Assembly: GCF_000350105.1 (NCBI RefSeq)
Contig: NZ_CAIY01000012.1
Location: forward strand, 13-64,012
DNA: 64,000 bases
Source: Richelia intracellularis HH01
GTDB lineage: Bacteria; Cyanobacteriota; Cyanobacteriia; Cyanobacteriales; Nostocaceae
Direction of reading: 5' to 3'
Position 1 is the first letter of the stretch; the number at the start of each line of letters is the position of its first letter. The notes under the pieces were generated by a model that did not search any database, was not told where the DNA came from, and worked only from the letters and a program-made list of their open reading frames with translations. This document shows, piece by piece, positions 52,318 to 61,922 of this stretch. Position numbers and translations under genes: made by a program.

Positions 52318-52755
52318 GTGAAGTACTTAACGCGTTTATTAATAGTATTTAGCTTGCAAGTGGTTTGTTTTGGGTGGTTCTTCACGTCTCAGTTAGCTCA
52401 TGCTGCTAATTCCCAGAGCTTAACTTTGCCAACAGTCTCCATCTTAGGGGTTGAAGTTGGAAGATTAAGGAATCGAGCTGATGAGACTTTAGCAGATGTA
52501 TACGGGGATAAAATTGACCTGAATAATACTAATGTTCGGGCTTTCCAAAACTACCGGGGACTTTATCCTACTCTCGCAAGCAAGGTGATTAAGAATGCTC
52601 CTTATAAAAAGGTAGAGGATGTATTGAAAATTAAGGGATTAGGTGAACATCAAATACAACTTCTCCAAGATAATTTAAATAATTTCACGGTTAACGAACC
52701 AGAATCTCTCTTTAATGAAGGAGATGATCGTATTAACCCTGGTATTTATAGATAA
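52318..52755 (+). CDS. psbU: photosystem II extrinsic protein PsbU
   Basis: PsbU is the 12-kDa lumenal protein that stabilises the manganese cluster of the oxygen-evolving complex in cyanobacterial photosystem II. The 145-residue precursor has a signal peptide (hydrophobic about 7-27, AHA-A processing near residue 30) followed by the mature domain. That domain includes KIDLNNTNVRAFQNYRG, LYPTLASKVIKNAPYKKVEDVL and GLGEHQIQLL, a helix-hairpin-helix-like fold. The start is GTG at 52318. A hairpin with a T-run follows. Confidence 0.95.
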   Translation: MKYLTRLLIVFSLQVVCFGWFFTSQLAHAANSQSLTLPTVSILGVEVGRLRNRADETLADVYGDKIDLNNTNVRAFQNYRGLYPTLASKVIKNAPYKKVEDVLKIKGLGEHQIQLLQDNLNNFTVNEPESLFNEGDDRINPGIYR

Positions 52756-53559
52756 ATAGTAATTAGTCACTAATCTCATGGAACTAATTGTATCTCATTC
52801 TCATTTTACTAGGAGAGTGAGATATTTTTTGTAAAATGTGAGTAAATATCTAGTATTGATAAATAAAATCGAATTCAGAATGAATTTTAAGATTAAAAAA
52901 CTCACTTGATAGACAAATAGAAAATCAAATACACTAAATATTCTATAGAGTTTGGGATATTTAAAAGGTCTTATAAACAAACAATTACTTGATAACAATA
53001 ACTACTCCCATACCAATTATTGTAAAACTGGTATGAGAGTAGTTAAAACTAACTTGGCTCATATAATTCTTCCTATTTAGTGGGCTTATAGTAATATTGG
53101 GCTATTGCTTTGTCTATTTACGTTAACCCATTTTCTGAATCAGGTCTCAGCATAATTACAAAATTTATCAAATTTATTTAACTTTTGCTTTATTAAACTA
53201 TTCAATGTAAAACAATAAAGTTTAATTCTATGCAGGTCAAAGGGGTGTGCTAGAAATATCGAATTTTAAATCATACCTTTTCCACTATCTACCTAAGTTA
53301 GAGTAAATATATTGGGTAATGAACAAGGATGGGAATTGAACAATCAGACTAGGAAAATACTAAACATTCAATAAAGACTTAACCAGGCGGTAATGATATG
53401 GGTACTGAAACTTTCTTGAACTAAGGCTTGTCTATCTGCAAAAATCAGATACTAATTATCAATAGTCAATTATTTCCAAGACAGTATTCCCGGAAAGCAG
53501 GTTACACAGTAGGATTAATGATAGTGATTTGATTTAACCCTTCTCTTCTATATCATACC
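52756..53559. other. spacer between psbU and nadB
   Basis: This includes the psbU terminator-like hairpin (about 52793-52830) and a second imperfect hairpin at about 53000-53045 (AACTACTCCCATACCA pairs with TGGTATGAGAGTAGTT, one mismatch). No remnant was recognised. Confidence 0.5.
52793..52832 (+). terminator. probable psbU terminator
   Basis: Imperfectly paired arms ATCTCATTCTC and GAGAGTGAGAT flank a short loop and are followed by A-T6. It lies about 40-75 bp after the psbU stop, as expected of an intrinsic terminator. Confidence 0.65.
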
Positions 53560-55236
53560 TTGGCTGAAACAGATATTCCCCAACAATTTGATGTTCTTGT
53601 AGTTGGTGCTGGTGCGGCTGGTTTATATACGGCTTTATGCATTCCTAACCATCTACAAGTTGGCTTGATTACCAAGGAAACTATGTCCTTATCTGCGAGC
53701 GATTGGGCGCAGGGTGGTATTGCAGCTGCGATTGCTCCTGGAGATTCTCCCAGCTTGCATATTGAAGATACCCTGAAAGCAGGTGCCGGTTTATGTGATC
53801 ATACTGCTGTTGAGTTTCTTGCTCAAAATGCTCCTAGCTGTATTCAATCCCTAGTTAACTTAGGGGTAGATTTCGATCAACACCATGGTAATTTAGCACT
53901 AACCCTAGAAGCTGCTCATTCCCGCCATCGGGTTCTTCATGCAGCAGATACTACTGGTAGAAAAGTAATTACTGCTCTTACTACTAAAATTTTGCAATCT
54001 CAGAATATTAAGGTGATTAGAAGGGCTTTAGCTCTAGATATCTGGCTGTCTCCAAACACACAATACTGTCAAGGAATTAGCTTATTCTATCAAAACCAGA
54101 TTCATTGGATTCAAGCTAGTGCAGTCATTTTAGCCACGGGTGGGGGAGGTCAAGTATTTGCCCAAACTACTAATCCTGTAGTTAGTACAGGGGATGGTGT
54201 TGCTCTTGCATGGCGTGCAGGAGCTATACTCAGGGACTTGGAATTTATACAGTTTCACCCCACAGCTTTAAATAAACCAGGTAGTGATCGCTTTCTAATT
54301 AGTGAAGCTGTACGAGGTGAAGGAGCTCACCTAATTGATAATACAGGAAGACGTTTTGCATTTGATTACCATAAAGATGGGGAATTGGCTCCTAGGGATG
54401 TGTTGAGTCGGGCCATTTTCAATCACCTACAATACATATCTTCGGAACCAACTACTGCCCATGTTTTCCTGGATATGCGTACCATATCTCCTGAAAGAGT
54501 TCGTTACCGTTTCCCCAATATTATTCGAGTTTGTCAGCGTTGGGGTATTGATATCTTTTCTGAGCCCATTCCTGTGGCACCTGCAGCTCATTATTGGATG
54601 GGGGGAATTGCTACGGATTTGAAAAACCAAACGAATATCCCTGGATTGTACATTGTTGGTGAAACTGCAAGTACAGGAGTTCACGGAGCTAATCGTCTTG
54701 CAAGTAATTCCTTGCTGGAATGTATTGTGTTTGGAGCACGAATGGCCCATCTCAAGTTAACTCAACTACCTGTATCTTATATTTCCACGCCTATGACCAA
54801 GAAGTTAAATCTCTCTGAAAAACAATGGCAAATACAACAGGATCAAATAAATACAATACGCCAAAATTTGCCAATTCTTGTTTGGCAAAGTGCTGGTATT
54901 TGTCGTCAACAGCGAGGACTATATGATGCCATTTCAACCATCCAATCTTGGCGACAGTCTTTTGCTAATCTAACTTTAAGCCAATGTTTATTCAACCTTA
55001 AATATCAAGAGACAATTAACCTATCTATCCCATCTATGGGAAGTCGATTCAAATTGTGGGCTGAAACCCGTAATTTATTAGATATAGCTTACTTGATTGT
55101 TAATAGCGCCATTTTCAGAACTGAAAGTCGTGGGGGGCACTATCGTACTGATCACCCCTACAGCAAGGATTCTTGGTTGGTACATACCTTAATTAAAAGA
55201 GAAAAATGGTGGAAATCACCCCCAATAAAAGATTAA
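53560..55236 (+). CDS. nadB: L-aspartate oxidase
   Basis: This 558-residue FAD enzyme oxidises L-aspartate to iminoaspartate, the first step of de novo NAD synthesis. The FAD-binding Rossmann motif is VLVVGAGAAGLYTAL (12-26). The fumarate-reductase-type signatures are SASDWAQGGIAAA, RHRVLHAADTTGR, VILATGGGGQVF, EFIQFHPTAL, PVAPAAHYWMGGIATD and GLYIVGETASTGVHGANRLASNSLLE. The start is TTG at 53560, because no ATG or GTG precedes the FAD motif at a suitable distance. No nadA or nadC is adjacent. Confidence 0.95.
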   Translation: MAETDIPQQFDVLVVGAGAAGLYTALCIPNHLQVGLITKETMSLSASDWAQGGIAAAIAPGDSPSLHIEDTLKAGAGLCDHTAVEFLAQNAPSCIQSLVNLGVDFDQHHGNLALTLEAAHSRHRVLHAADTTGRKVITALTTKILQSQNIKVIRRALALDIWLSPNTQYCQGISLFYQNQIHWIQASAVILATGGGGQVFAQTTNPVVSTGDGVALAWRAGAILRDLEFIQFHPTALNKPGSDRFLISEAVRGEGAHLIDNTGRRFAFDYHKDGELAPRDVLSRAIFNHLQYISSEPTTAHVFLDMRTISPERVRYRFPNIIRVCQRWGIDIFSEPIPVAPAAHYWMGGIATDLKNQTNIPGLYIVGETASTGVHGANRLASNSLLECIVFGARMAHLKLTQLPVSYISTPMTKKLNLSEKQWQIQQDQINTIRQNLPILVWQSAGICRQQRGLYDAISTIQSWRQSFANLTLSQCLFNLKYQETINLSIPSMGSRFKLWAETRNLLDIAYLIVNSAIFRTESRGGHYRTDHPYSKDSWLVHTLIKREKWWKSPPIKD

Positions 55237-55285
55237 ATTCTACTGATGATCATTAAACACAATAAAATCTTTAATGAAATTACTA

Positions 55286-55570
55286 TTAACGAGTACCACT
55301 ACCATGCCAACTATCAGGAGCACCGTAGTTCTGGGGATTATATTCACAATTCAATGGTGCTTGCCAACCATGATATTTAATATTCCGCCCGTTTATTACT
55401 AAATGAGCAGATATATTCTGGGAGAGATTATGAGCCTTATTTTCACAGGTGGCTTGTAAGTCCCTTAAAATATTTGTTGTTTCGATAATAGTTGGTAGAA
55501 TAAAGGACAAAAATACAGAGAACACCATAAAACTCGTAATTTTGCAGCCGCGAACTACTATCCTCTTCAT
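55286..55570 (-). CDS. small secreted hypothetical protein
   Basis: This predicted 94-residue protein is not recognised. Basic residues (MKRIVVRGCK) and a hydrophobic run (about 12-30, FMVFSVFLSFILPTI) suggest a signal or membrane anchor. It continues into a hydrophilic part with two cysteines (ATCENKAHNL and LNCEYNPQN) and a Trp/Gly-rich end (PDSWHGSGTR). The ATG at 55568-55570 lacks a strong ribosome-binding site. It converges with nadB, 49 bp from the nadB stop. It resembles the other small secreted protein gene in the window only in general design. Confidence 0.5.
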   Translation of the reverse strand: MKRIVVRGCKITSFMVFSVFLSFILPTIIETTNILRDLQATCENKAHNLSQNISAHLVINGRNIKYHGWQAPLNCEYNPQNYGAPDSWHGSGTR

Positions 55571-57580
55571 AAATCGTATTTGTCTCTAGTTAAAGTCAAA
55601 TCTCTTATCCTATCAACAATTTATATTTCTACTTTCCATGCTAACTAAGTAACTTTATTCTGTATTTGGGCATTTACCAGAATTAGACTTGATGGCAAAT
55701 ATATTAGATTTCCTTATTTCACAAACCCTATGGTCAAATTTATATCATCCTAAAATCATATGTTAATTTTTTTACTCACAAAACAATTTTTGTTTACATA
55801 AATCCTGTATATCATCTGTACTACAGTAATTACGGTAGGATGCCAGGACGACTTACGAACAACAACTTGGCAGCAAACAACCACATCAGTTGTTTATTTT
55901 GGTGTTCATTGTTCAAGATTTGTTTTAGTTAAGTTCTAGTAGAGAAGATATATAAATGTCAAGTTAATATAATCTTTTGAACGGAAATAATTAATCTTGG
56001 GTTATAGAAGTAAAGACTACCAAGACGAATAATATATTTGAATTAATATTTATTGGCATCATATTCAACTACCAGGTTATATTATAAGTGCCTCTCCTCA
56101 TGATGGAATAGGAGACTTAAAGCTTATCAAAAATTGCAGTTTTGGGATTATCAACCCAATTATGAGAAGTTATATCAATCAATCTCCATCAAGTTTATTT
56201 TAAGACTAAATGTAAATCACTAGTAAAATAAGGATTTGAATTCAAACCTAAACTTTGAATTTGGTAAACTTAAATAAATAGTTTGTACAAGAGAGTAAAT
56301 AATTATCTTGATGTTTGACAAGAAAACCCAATGGTATAAAAGATTGACCATGAATTATCTTTGTAACTATTAATAGACTAGTGATGTTTTGTAGTCACTC
56401 CATTGAAAAATAATTACTATTATCTTTGCATTTTGGGAATGATAAACTTAACCAGCTAGAACATCATTGTATTTTCAATAATATGGCTATTATCTTATTT
56501 TATCTTGTTAAGTGCGAAGTTGTTAACTGCCTAGATCAATCCATAAAACAGTATAATATTCAAGTGATTCTTATTGATTTTTGACTGGATAGCTAACTAT
56601 TATCAACCAAATTATTGAAATTGACTATATTATAATAGTTTTAGGTCTGAAGGGATTCAGAGTGAATAATGACCGCAAGTATCAACCCCATAAAACAAAG
56701 CATAATTCCAAATCCCAACTGACAGAACCCAGGAATATTATTTCATCCCTTTAAGTGCTTAGGGACTTTATTCATTACGGATATTTTAATACTGATTAAT
56801 TGGTAATAATAATAGTTTGTATATTTATAAATACTGATAGTAATATTGGGGAAGAAGGGATAGTAAACAATATAAAGTAAGTAATCACATGAGGATAATA
56901 CCAAATATTGGGTAAGAATTGAAATCAGAACAATCAGGCAATAGGGAACCATACTGAAAATGAAACCCTCTCACGCCAGATTAGCAAGTTTCTGTACTAT
57001 ATTTTAATGAAAAGCTACTATATGCTCTACCTGAAATCGTTTGGGAATAATATACAATAAATGTTTGCAGTGTCCCTAAGACTAATGGTCTAAACCAGAC
57101 ACTGTTCTACAGTGTCTAGCACTACTCTCAATACTCAAATTAATTATTATTAAATGTATATACTGCAAATAATTTCTTATAGTACTTTTTCAAATCAAGA
57201 ACCTGTTGGATAACAACCTAGCAAATATTTGACTCAATAGAAACTTCAAATAATCATTTTTAGTAATTATACAACTAAGCTTTTAATTCTCCTCTAAGGG
57301 CATATTAAGTCATAACGGAATATAATTTTTGTTTGGAAGCTGCACAGAGATAAATTTGCTACTGTAATTGAGTTGAGATTTAAAAGCTTATATATTCAAT
57401 AAAATCCTTAAAGGAAATAATTAATATCAGCTCAATTTCTCCTCAGTCCCTGGTCTTTTCTTTATCTGATTAATTGATTTTCTATATTTTTATTTTTTCC
57501 CATAAACTCTATTACCGATAATCAGTGTGCGCTTTCAGTATTTCCTTTATCATCCATTTATAATTGCTGAAATCTAAAAA
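55571..57580. other. 2.0-kb spacer, longest in the window
   Basis: This very AT-rich region has one coding-like remnant (about 56050-56216) and a 9-bp hairpin near 57097-57119 (AGACACTGT / ACAGTGTCT). The minus-strand frame 56743-56952 is AT-driven and unconvincing. Nothing else was recognised. Confidence 0.5.
56050..56216 (+). pseudogene. unidentified gene fragment with a frameshift
   Basis: Two plus-strand frames give coherent peptide that would join with one frameshift near 56118: HHIQLPGYIISASPHDGIGD then LKAYQKLQFWDYQPNYEKLY. The composition (Trp, Tyr, Pro, Gly) is unlike the surrounding AT noise. I cannot assign a family. Confidence 0.3.
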
Positions 57581-59785
57581 TTAAGCAAACCTGAAACAGT
57601 TTTTACCAGATCTTTTTGCGTGATACATTGCTGCATCCGCTTGTCGAATCATAATATCTGCATTTCTGCTATTATTAGGATATATGCTAATACCTATGCT
57701 TGCAGAAATATTAGCGATATTCGTACCCAGAAGAATAGGTTCACTCAAGGTGCATAGAACCTTCTTAGAAATTGCACTAATTATTTCCATATCTGGAATT
57801 CCACTTAGTATAATTGTAAACTCATCACCACCTAAGCGGGCAACAGTATCACTATTACGTAAGATATTATTAAGGCGCTCGGCAACAGTTACTAAAAGAC
57901 GATCACCCATTTCATGACCAAGGGTATCATTTACTTGTTTAAAACCATCCAGATCAATGAATAATAAACCAAGCAAAGAATTATTATGCTCGGACCATTC
58001 TAGGGATTCTTGAAGCTTTTCAAGGAAATATTTCCGGTTAGGGAGTCCAGTTAAAGGATCATTGTAAGCCAGGTAACGGAGATAATCTTCTTGGATTTTT
58101 AATTCATGATTAGAGCGAACTAACTCTTCTGCCTTACGTTTTAGATGTTCTTCTCTTAGTTTACTATCAGTAATATCACGTATGAGTACAATTAGAAATA
58201 AATTACCAGCCCCATCCTTATGGAGTGATCTCTTTGTCGCAATTATATGAGTCTGACCAGTAGCATTAGTAAACTCTTCCTCCTGCTCCTGTGTATATTG
58301 ATTTTTAAAGACTAACTTATCTTGTAATCTAAATCTATCTGCTTGTTGTTTTGGGAAAAAATCATATTCTGATTTTTCCAATAAATCTATTTTGGGATGC
58401 CCTATTAATTTACAATAAGCATCATTAATAACAATCCACTGATGCCTTTCATTTTTCACAAAAATTGGATCGGGAATAGTATTGATTAGCTCATCTAAAA
58501 ACTCCTTAGAACGTTTTAAACCTTCTTGTATTTGAGTTGTTTGATATGTGATGGCAATTGCAGAGCCACAAAAAGTTAGGAGGCATGGTAATACAGGCAA
58601 CCATAAACCATTTAAAAATAAAATATAAGTACTGCCCATTAATAGGATACAAGAAGAAAATGTTCTAAATACGCTAGTTCCAAGGTTTTGCACCTGCCAA
58701 ATTGTAATAGCTCCTAAGTAAGCCCATGCATAAATCCATAACCATTCAACAGATTCAGGCCAAACTCTGAGTAAGGTTTTTTCCTTGTATGCAGCAGAAA
58801 TTAATTCATCAATGAAATAAGCTTGTAACTCTACCCCACTGATACTTTCACCCTTATTTTTAAATATACTGGTGTTTGGATTAGGTACAAAGCCTTGAAT
58901 ACTACTCGCTGTAGAACCGATTAAGACAATTTTATTTTTAAACCACTTACTTGGAATTTCTTTATCTAATACATTCTGCAATGATATTTGGCGGAAGTTG
59001 CAATTGCTAGATGTGTTGTTAACACAACTGATACTTGACAAATTAGACAAAATTTGGTATCCCCTATTGTCTTCTCTGATATAACTTCCATCATTTGCTT
59101 GAAACCGATGAAATATTGCTTGACCAAGCTGTATAGGTTGATTCCTTCCTAATTGAGATGGTCTAATATTATCTTCTGCTAAATATAATTTTGCTAACTT
59201 GAAAGCAAAACTATCATGAACTCGACCATTGACATGCCAGTACAATGAGTTGCGACGAACTTTACCATCAACATCAAAAAGAAGATTATTAAAACCAACT
59301 TGATGCCTTTGCTTAAGCAAAGGTGGTGGTAAAACCCGAATACTTTGTTGGGTTGCTAGTAGTTCAATACCTACTAGATTCGGTGTTGATTGATAGACTT
59401 TTTGTAGTTCATGATTACCAGGCTGTATGGGAAAATCTCGGTACAAATGTAAACCTATTGCTCGGGGTTGGCAGGCTTTTATTTTTTCAATTAAATTTGC
59501 TAATACCCCATCAGGAATAGGCCAATAACCAATATCTCGTAACGAATTTTCGTCGATGGCTATAATTGTGACCCTATCTTCTGATATTTGTGCCGGTCGC
59601 AGATGAAAAAATTGATCTAATAAAGTAAGCTCTACATGTTGTAATGTCCCCAAAGAACGTAAACTAAAAGTACACACTGCCATACAGGAAGCGGTAACCA
59701 GCTCTCTTTTTCTGCCTATTAATGATTGTCTTATATACAACCACAATCTCAATAAAGTATGACTTAGATGCTTACTCATTCCCAT
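57581..59785 (-). CDS. CHASE2-PAS-GGDEF membrane diguanylate cyclase
   Basis: This 734-residue signalling protein has an N-terminal hydrophobic segment (about 30-48) and a periplasmic CHASE2 sensor (about 50-330, with RVTIIAIDENSLRDIGYWP and KIVLIGSTASSIQGFV). Three membrane helices (about 345-415) follow, then a PAS domain (about 430-545, NTIPDPIFVKNERHQWIVIND), a coiled linker and a GGDEF domain (about 570-734). The active site GGDEF is intact (RLGGDEFTI). An RxxD inhibitory site (RNSD) lies five residues before it, so it should make cyclic di-GMP under product inhibition. There is no EAL domain. The ATG context includes a tandem repeat upstream. Confidence 0.93.
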   Translation of the reverse strand: MGMSKHLSHTLLRLWLYIRQSLIGRKRELVTASCMAVCTFSLRSLGTLQHVELTLLDQFFHLRPAQISEDRVTIIAIDENSLRDIGYWPIPDGVLANLIEKIKACQPRAIGLHLYRDFPIQPGNHELQKVYQSTPNLVGIELLATQQSIRVLPPPLLKQRHQVGFNNLLFDVDGKVRRNSLYWHVNGRVHDSFAFKLAKLYLAEDNIRPSQLGRNQPIQLGQAIFHRFQANDGSYIREDNRGYQILSNLSSISCVNNTSSNCNFRQISLQNVLDKEIPSKWFKNKIVLIGSTASSIQGFVPNPNTSIFKNKGESISGVELQAYFIDELISAAYKEKTLLRVWPESVEWLWIYAWAYLGAITIWQVQNLGTSVFRTFSSCILLMGSTYILFLNGLWLPVLPCLLTFCGSAIAITYQTTQIQEGLKRSKEFLDELINTIPDPIFVKNERHQWIVINDAYCKLIGHPKIDLLEKSEYDFFPKQQADRFRLQDKLVFKNQYTQEQEEEFTNATGQTHIIATKRSLHKDGAGNLFLIVLIRDITDSKLREEHLKRKAEELVRSNHELKIQEDYLRYLAYNDPLTGLPNRKYFLEKLQESLEWSEHNNSLLGLLFIDLDGFKQVNDTLGHEMGDRLLVTVAERLNNILRNSDTVARLGGDEFTIILSGIPDMEIISAISKKVLCTLSEPILLGTNIANISASIGISIYPNNSRNADIMIRQADAAMYHAKRSGKNCFRFA

Positions 59786-59830
59786 TACTTGGTTAAGAGT
59801 AGGATTGTTATTGGGTGATAATGGTGATCA

Positions 59831-59923
59831 ACTAATTGTGAGTTTCTAAGACTAGAAATGATAACTTCTCCCTACTAATTGTGAGTTTCTAAGACTAGAA
59901 ATGATAACTTCTCCCTACTAATT
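59831..59923. repeat. 43-bp tandem repeat, about 2.2 copies
   Basis: The unit starting ACTAATTGTGAGTTTCTAAG (59831-59873) is repeated exactly at 59874-59916, and a third copy begins (ACTAATT, 59917-59923). It lies 46-138 bp upstream of the CHASE2-GGDEF gene, within its probable promoter or leader. It is not CRISPR-like because there are no spacers. Confidence 0.85.
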
Positions 59924-60005
59924 ATGTCCACATACTTGAATTAAGGGGGCCCATTTATTGGCAATTAACAAGTCAGCAACACACCTTATTGGAAGCCTAT
60001 AAAAA

Positions 60006-60974
60006 CTATTTGAAATAGTCAGGATAATTTTTGAATTTCCTTGGTCCTTGATAATCAGATACATCAGCTAGTCTTTTTAATGGCTGTACATTGGGGTAAA
60101 GCTTACCGTTGATTTCCCAAGTTGGAAAACCTTCAATTTTAGCTGCTTGACATAAAGTAGGTGCGGCATTCTTACCTTGGGGATCACACTCGATTATATC
60201 TAACTTTTCTGTGGCTTCTTTCCCGAATAATTGCTTTTGTTCATGACAATGGGGACACCACCAGGCTGAGTATTTTTTAGCACCAATTCTTGTCAGATGA
60301 ACAGCTAATTCCAATTCTGATTCTTCGGAAGTAGTTGTAACCTCCCAGCCTATACCTCGATTGGGCTTTCCTATAGGCGCGGGTGTAGAATGAAGGCTAA
60401 TGGTTGGACTACTCACATTTGCATGTACAGCAATGGTGCCAACAACAGTTATCATGCCTACTATGATAGTGGTGAAGAAAATTTGCCCAACATCTTCCCA
60501 GGTACGCCCAACAACTGTAAGTGCGAATATACTTACAGAGAATAGGGCAGAAGCAATACAGTAGAAGCAAAGGGCCTGGATTTTAAATATCAGCAGATAT
60601 ATAAGGTATCCACTAAAGATAGTCATAGCAGTGGCACCAGCAAGAAGTATCAACCAGGTCAAATCATCTATTTTCTGATTTTGCTGCTTGTTAGTGTCTG
60701 ATTTAAGTATTAGAGGAATAACGGCACAGACTAACATGCATGTATAGGCTAGAAAGCCAAACAAAGCTAGTGGCTTACCAAAAACCATAGCCCAGGGGCT
60801 AGAGAGTACATCATTACAGTTATTGACACTAGTTTGGATGAGGCAAGCTGCTTGCTTTCCATTTAATTTTTCATAGGTGAGATATGCGGTTGTTAATGTA
60901 CCACAGGTAGTTATGGCAGCGATTATCAATCGTGACCATTTATAAATCCAGGGATTAGAGCGTCGGCGAGTCAT
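60006..60974 (-). CDS. vitamin K epoxide reductase-thioredoxin fusion
   Basis: This 322-residue protein makes disulphide bonds in exported proteins: a VKOR membrane domain (about 15-180) oxidised by quinone, fused to a periplasmic or lumenal thioredoxin-like domain (about 215-322). Key cysteines are the loop pair Cys44 and Cys53 (QAAC, NNCNDVL), the VKOR CFYC at 136-139 and the Trx-like WCPHC at 240-243. The LSSPWAMVFGKPLALFG segment is typical. Cyanobacterial homologues replace the DsbA/DsbB pair, and a plant relative is needed for photosystem II assembly. It could act on the Cys-containing secreted proteins encoded nearby; that is inference. Confidence 0.93.
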   Translation of the reverse strand: MTRRRSNPWIYKWSRLIIAAITTCGTLTTAYLTYEKLNGKQAACLIQTSVNNCNDVLSSPWAMVFGKPLALFGFLAYTCMLVCAVIPLILKSDTNKQQNQKIDDLTWLILLAGATAMTIFSGYLIYLLIFKIQALCFYCIASALFSVSIFALTVVGRTWEDVGQIFFTTIIVGMITVVGTIAVHANVSSPTISLHSTPAPIGKPNRGIGWEVTTTSEESELELAVHLTRIGAKKYSAWWCPHCHEQKQLFGKEATEKLDIIECDPQGKNAAPTLCQAAKIEGFPTWEINGKLYPNVQPLKRLADVSDYQGPRKFKNYPDYFK

Positions 60975-61058
60975 ACAAATTTGATGAAGAAAGTATTATC
61001 TTATGATTGGTAATTGGTAGTTTTTAATACCATATGTGTCTTGCAATCCATTACCTGA

Positions 61059-61922
61059 TTAATGATTACGTAACGAAGAGTGCAACTTGAATGAGGAATT
61101 CGAGTTAATATTTTCTGAAGAATTCCAACTTTGGTGTGCTACTTCAGTAAATTGATGAACACGATTAGGGTCAATGGGTAGTTCACGGCAACCATGACGT
61201 TTCAAAGAGCTAGAGACTATTACACCATCTGCCACTTGCATCAGTTCAGCAATATTTTCCCAACTTGCCCCACTACCAATCAATACAGGTGTTTCTTTTG
61301 CTGCGCTAGAGGCTAACTCTAAATCTTCCTGTGTTGGAGGGCTGCCTGTGGCCCACCCGGATATGATAACTGCATCAGCCAATCCCCGCTCTATGGTATC
61401 TTTTACTGCATTGGTAATATTCATTGTTCCCAGAGGAAGAGCATGCTTTACTAAAACATCAGCCATAATTTTGACATCACTTCCTAACTCCCGACGATAA
61501 CGTAGCAGTTGATTAGCTTCCCCTTCAATCAATCCCTGGTCTGTTACCATTACACTATTGAAAATATTGACACGGATGAACTGTGCTTTCACACAACTAG
61601 CAATTGCTAATGCACTTTGAGCATCATTCCGTAAAACATTTATGCCAATAGGAATGGTGACTAGATTTTGAATCTTTTGTACAACTATAGTCATTGCACT
61701 CACGACTGCTGGATCAACTTGGTTTTTTGTAAACGGTGCATCAAAAAAATTCTCCACAATAATGCCATCGATTCCACCACTGGCTAAAGCTGTTGCTTCT
61801 TGCTCTGCACGATCAATCACAGCTTTGAGGCTACCTCCCCAGCGGGGTGAGGTAGGAAGTGGTAGCAGATGAACCACTCCAATCACTGGTGTCTTGGTTT
61901 TAAGTAATTGATATAAATCCAC
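61059..61922 (-). CDS. btpA: BtpA-family photosystem I biogenesis protein
   Basis: This 287-residue protein is of the BtpA/FrwX family, a TIM-barrel fold peripheral to the thylakoid membrane that is needed to stabilise photosystem I reaction-centre proteins in cyanobacteria. Recognisable parts are VIGVVHLLPLPTSPRWGG, GIDGIIVENFFDAPF, IPIGINVLRNDAQSAL, GEANQLLRYRR, DAVIISGWATG and DGVIVSSSLKRHG. Length is normal. It is divergent from rimO across 818 bp. Confidence 0.92.
   Translation of the reverse strand: MDLYQLLKTKTPVIGVVHLLPLPTSPRWGGSLKAVIDRAEQEATALASGGIDGIIVENFFDAPFTKNQVDPAVVSAMTIVVQKIQNLVTIPIGINVLRNDAQSALAIASCVKAQFIRVNIFNSVMVTDQGLIEGEANQLLRYRRELGSDVKIMADVLVKHALPLGTMNITNAVKDTIERGLADAVIISGWATGSPPTQEDLELASSAAKETPVLIGSGASWENIAELMQVADGVIVSSSLKRHGCRELPIDPNRVHQFTEVAHQSWNSSENINSNSSFKLHSSLRNH

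Noticed and set aside
56743-56952. 69-codon minus-strand frame rich in Tyr and Ile
   Set aside because: The composition reflects AT-rich noise, and there is no start context or resemblance.
59831-59923. Possible CRISPR array
   Set aside because: The two copies are directly adjacent with no variable spacers and there are no cas genes nearby, so it is a tandem repeat.
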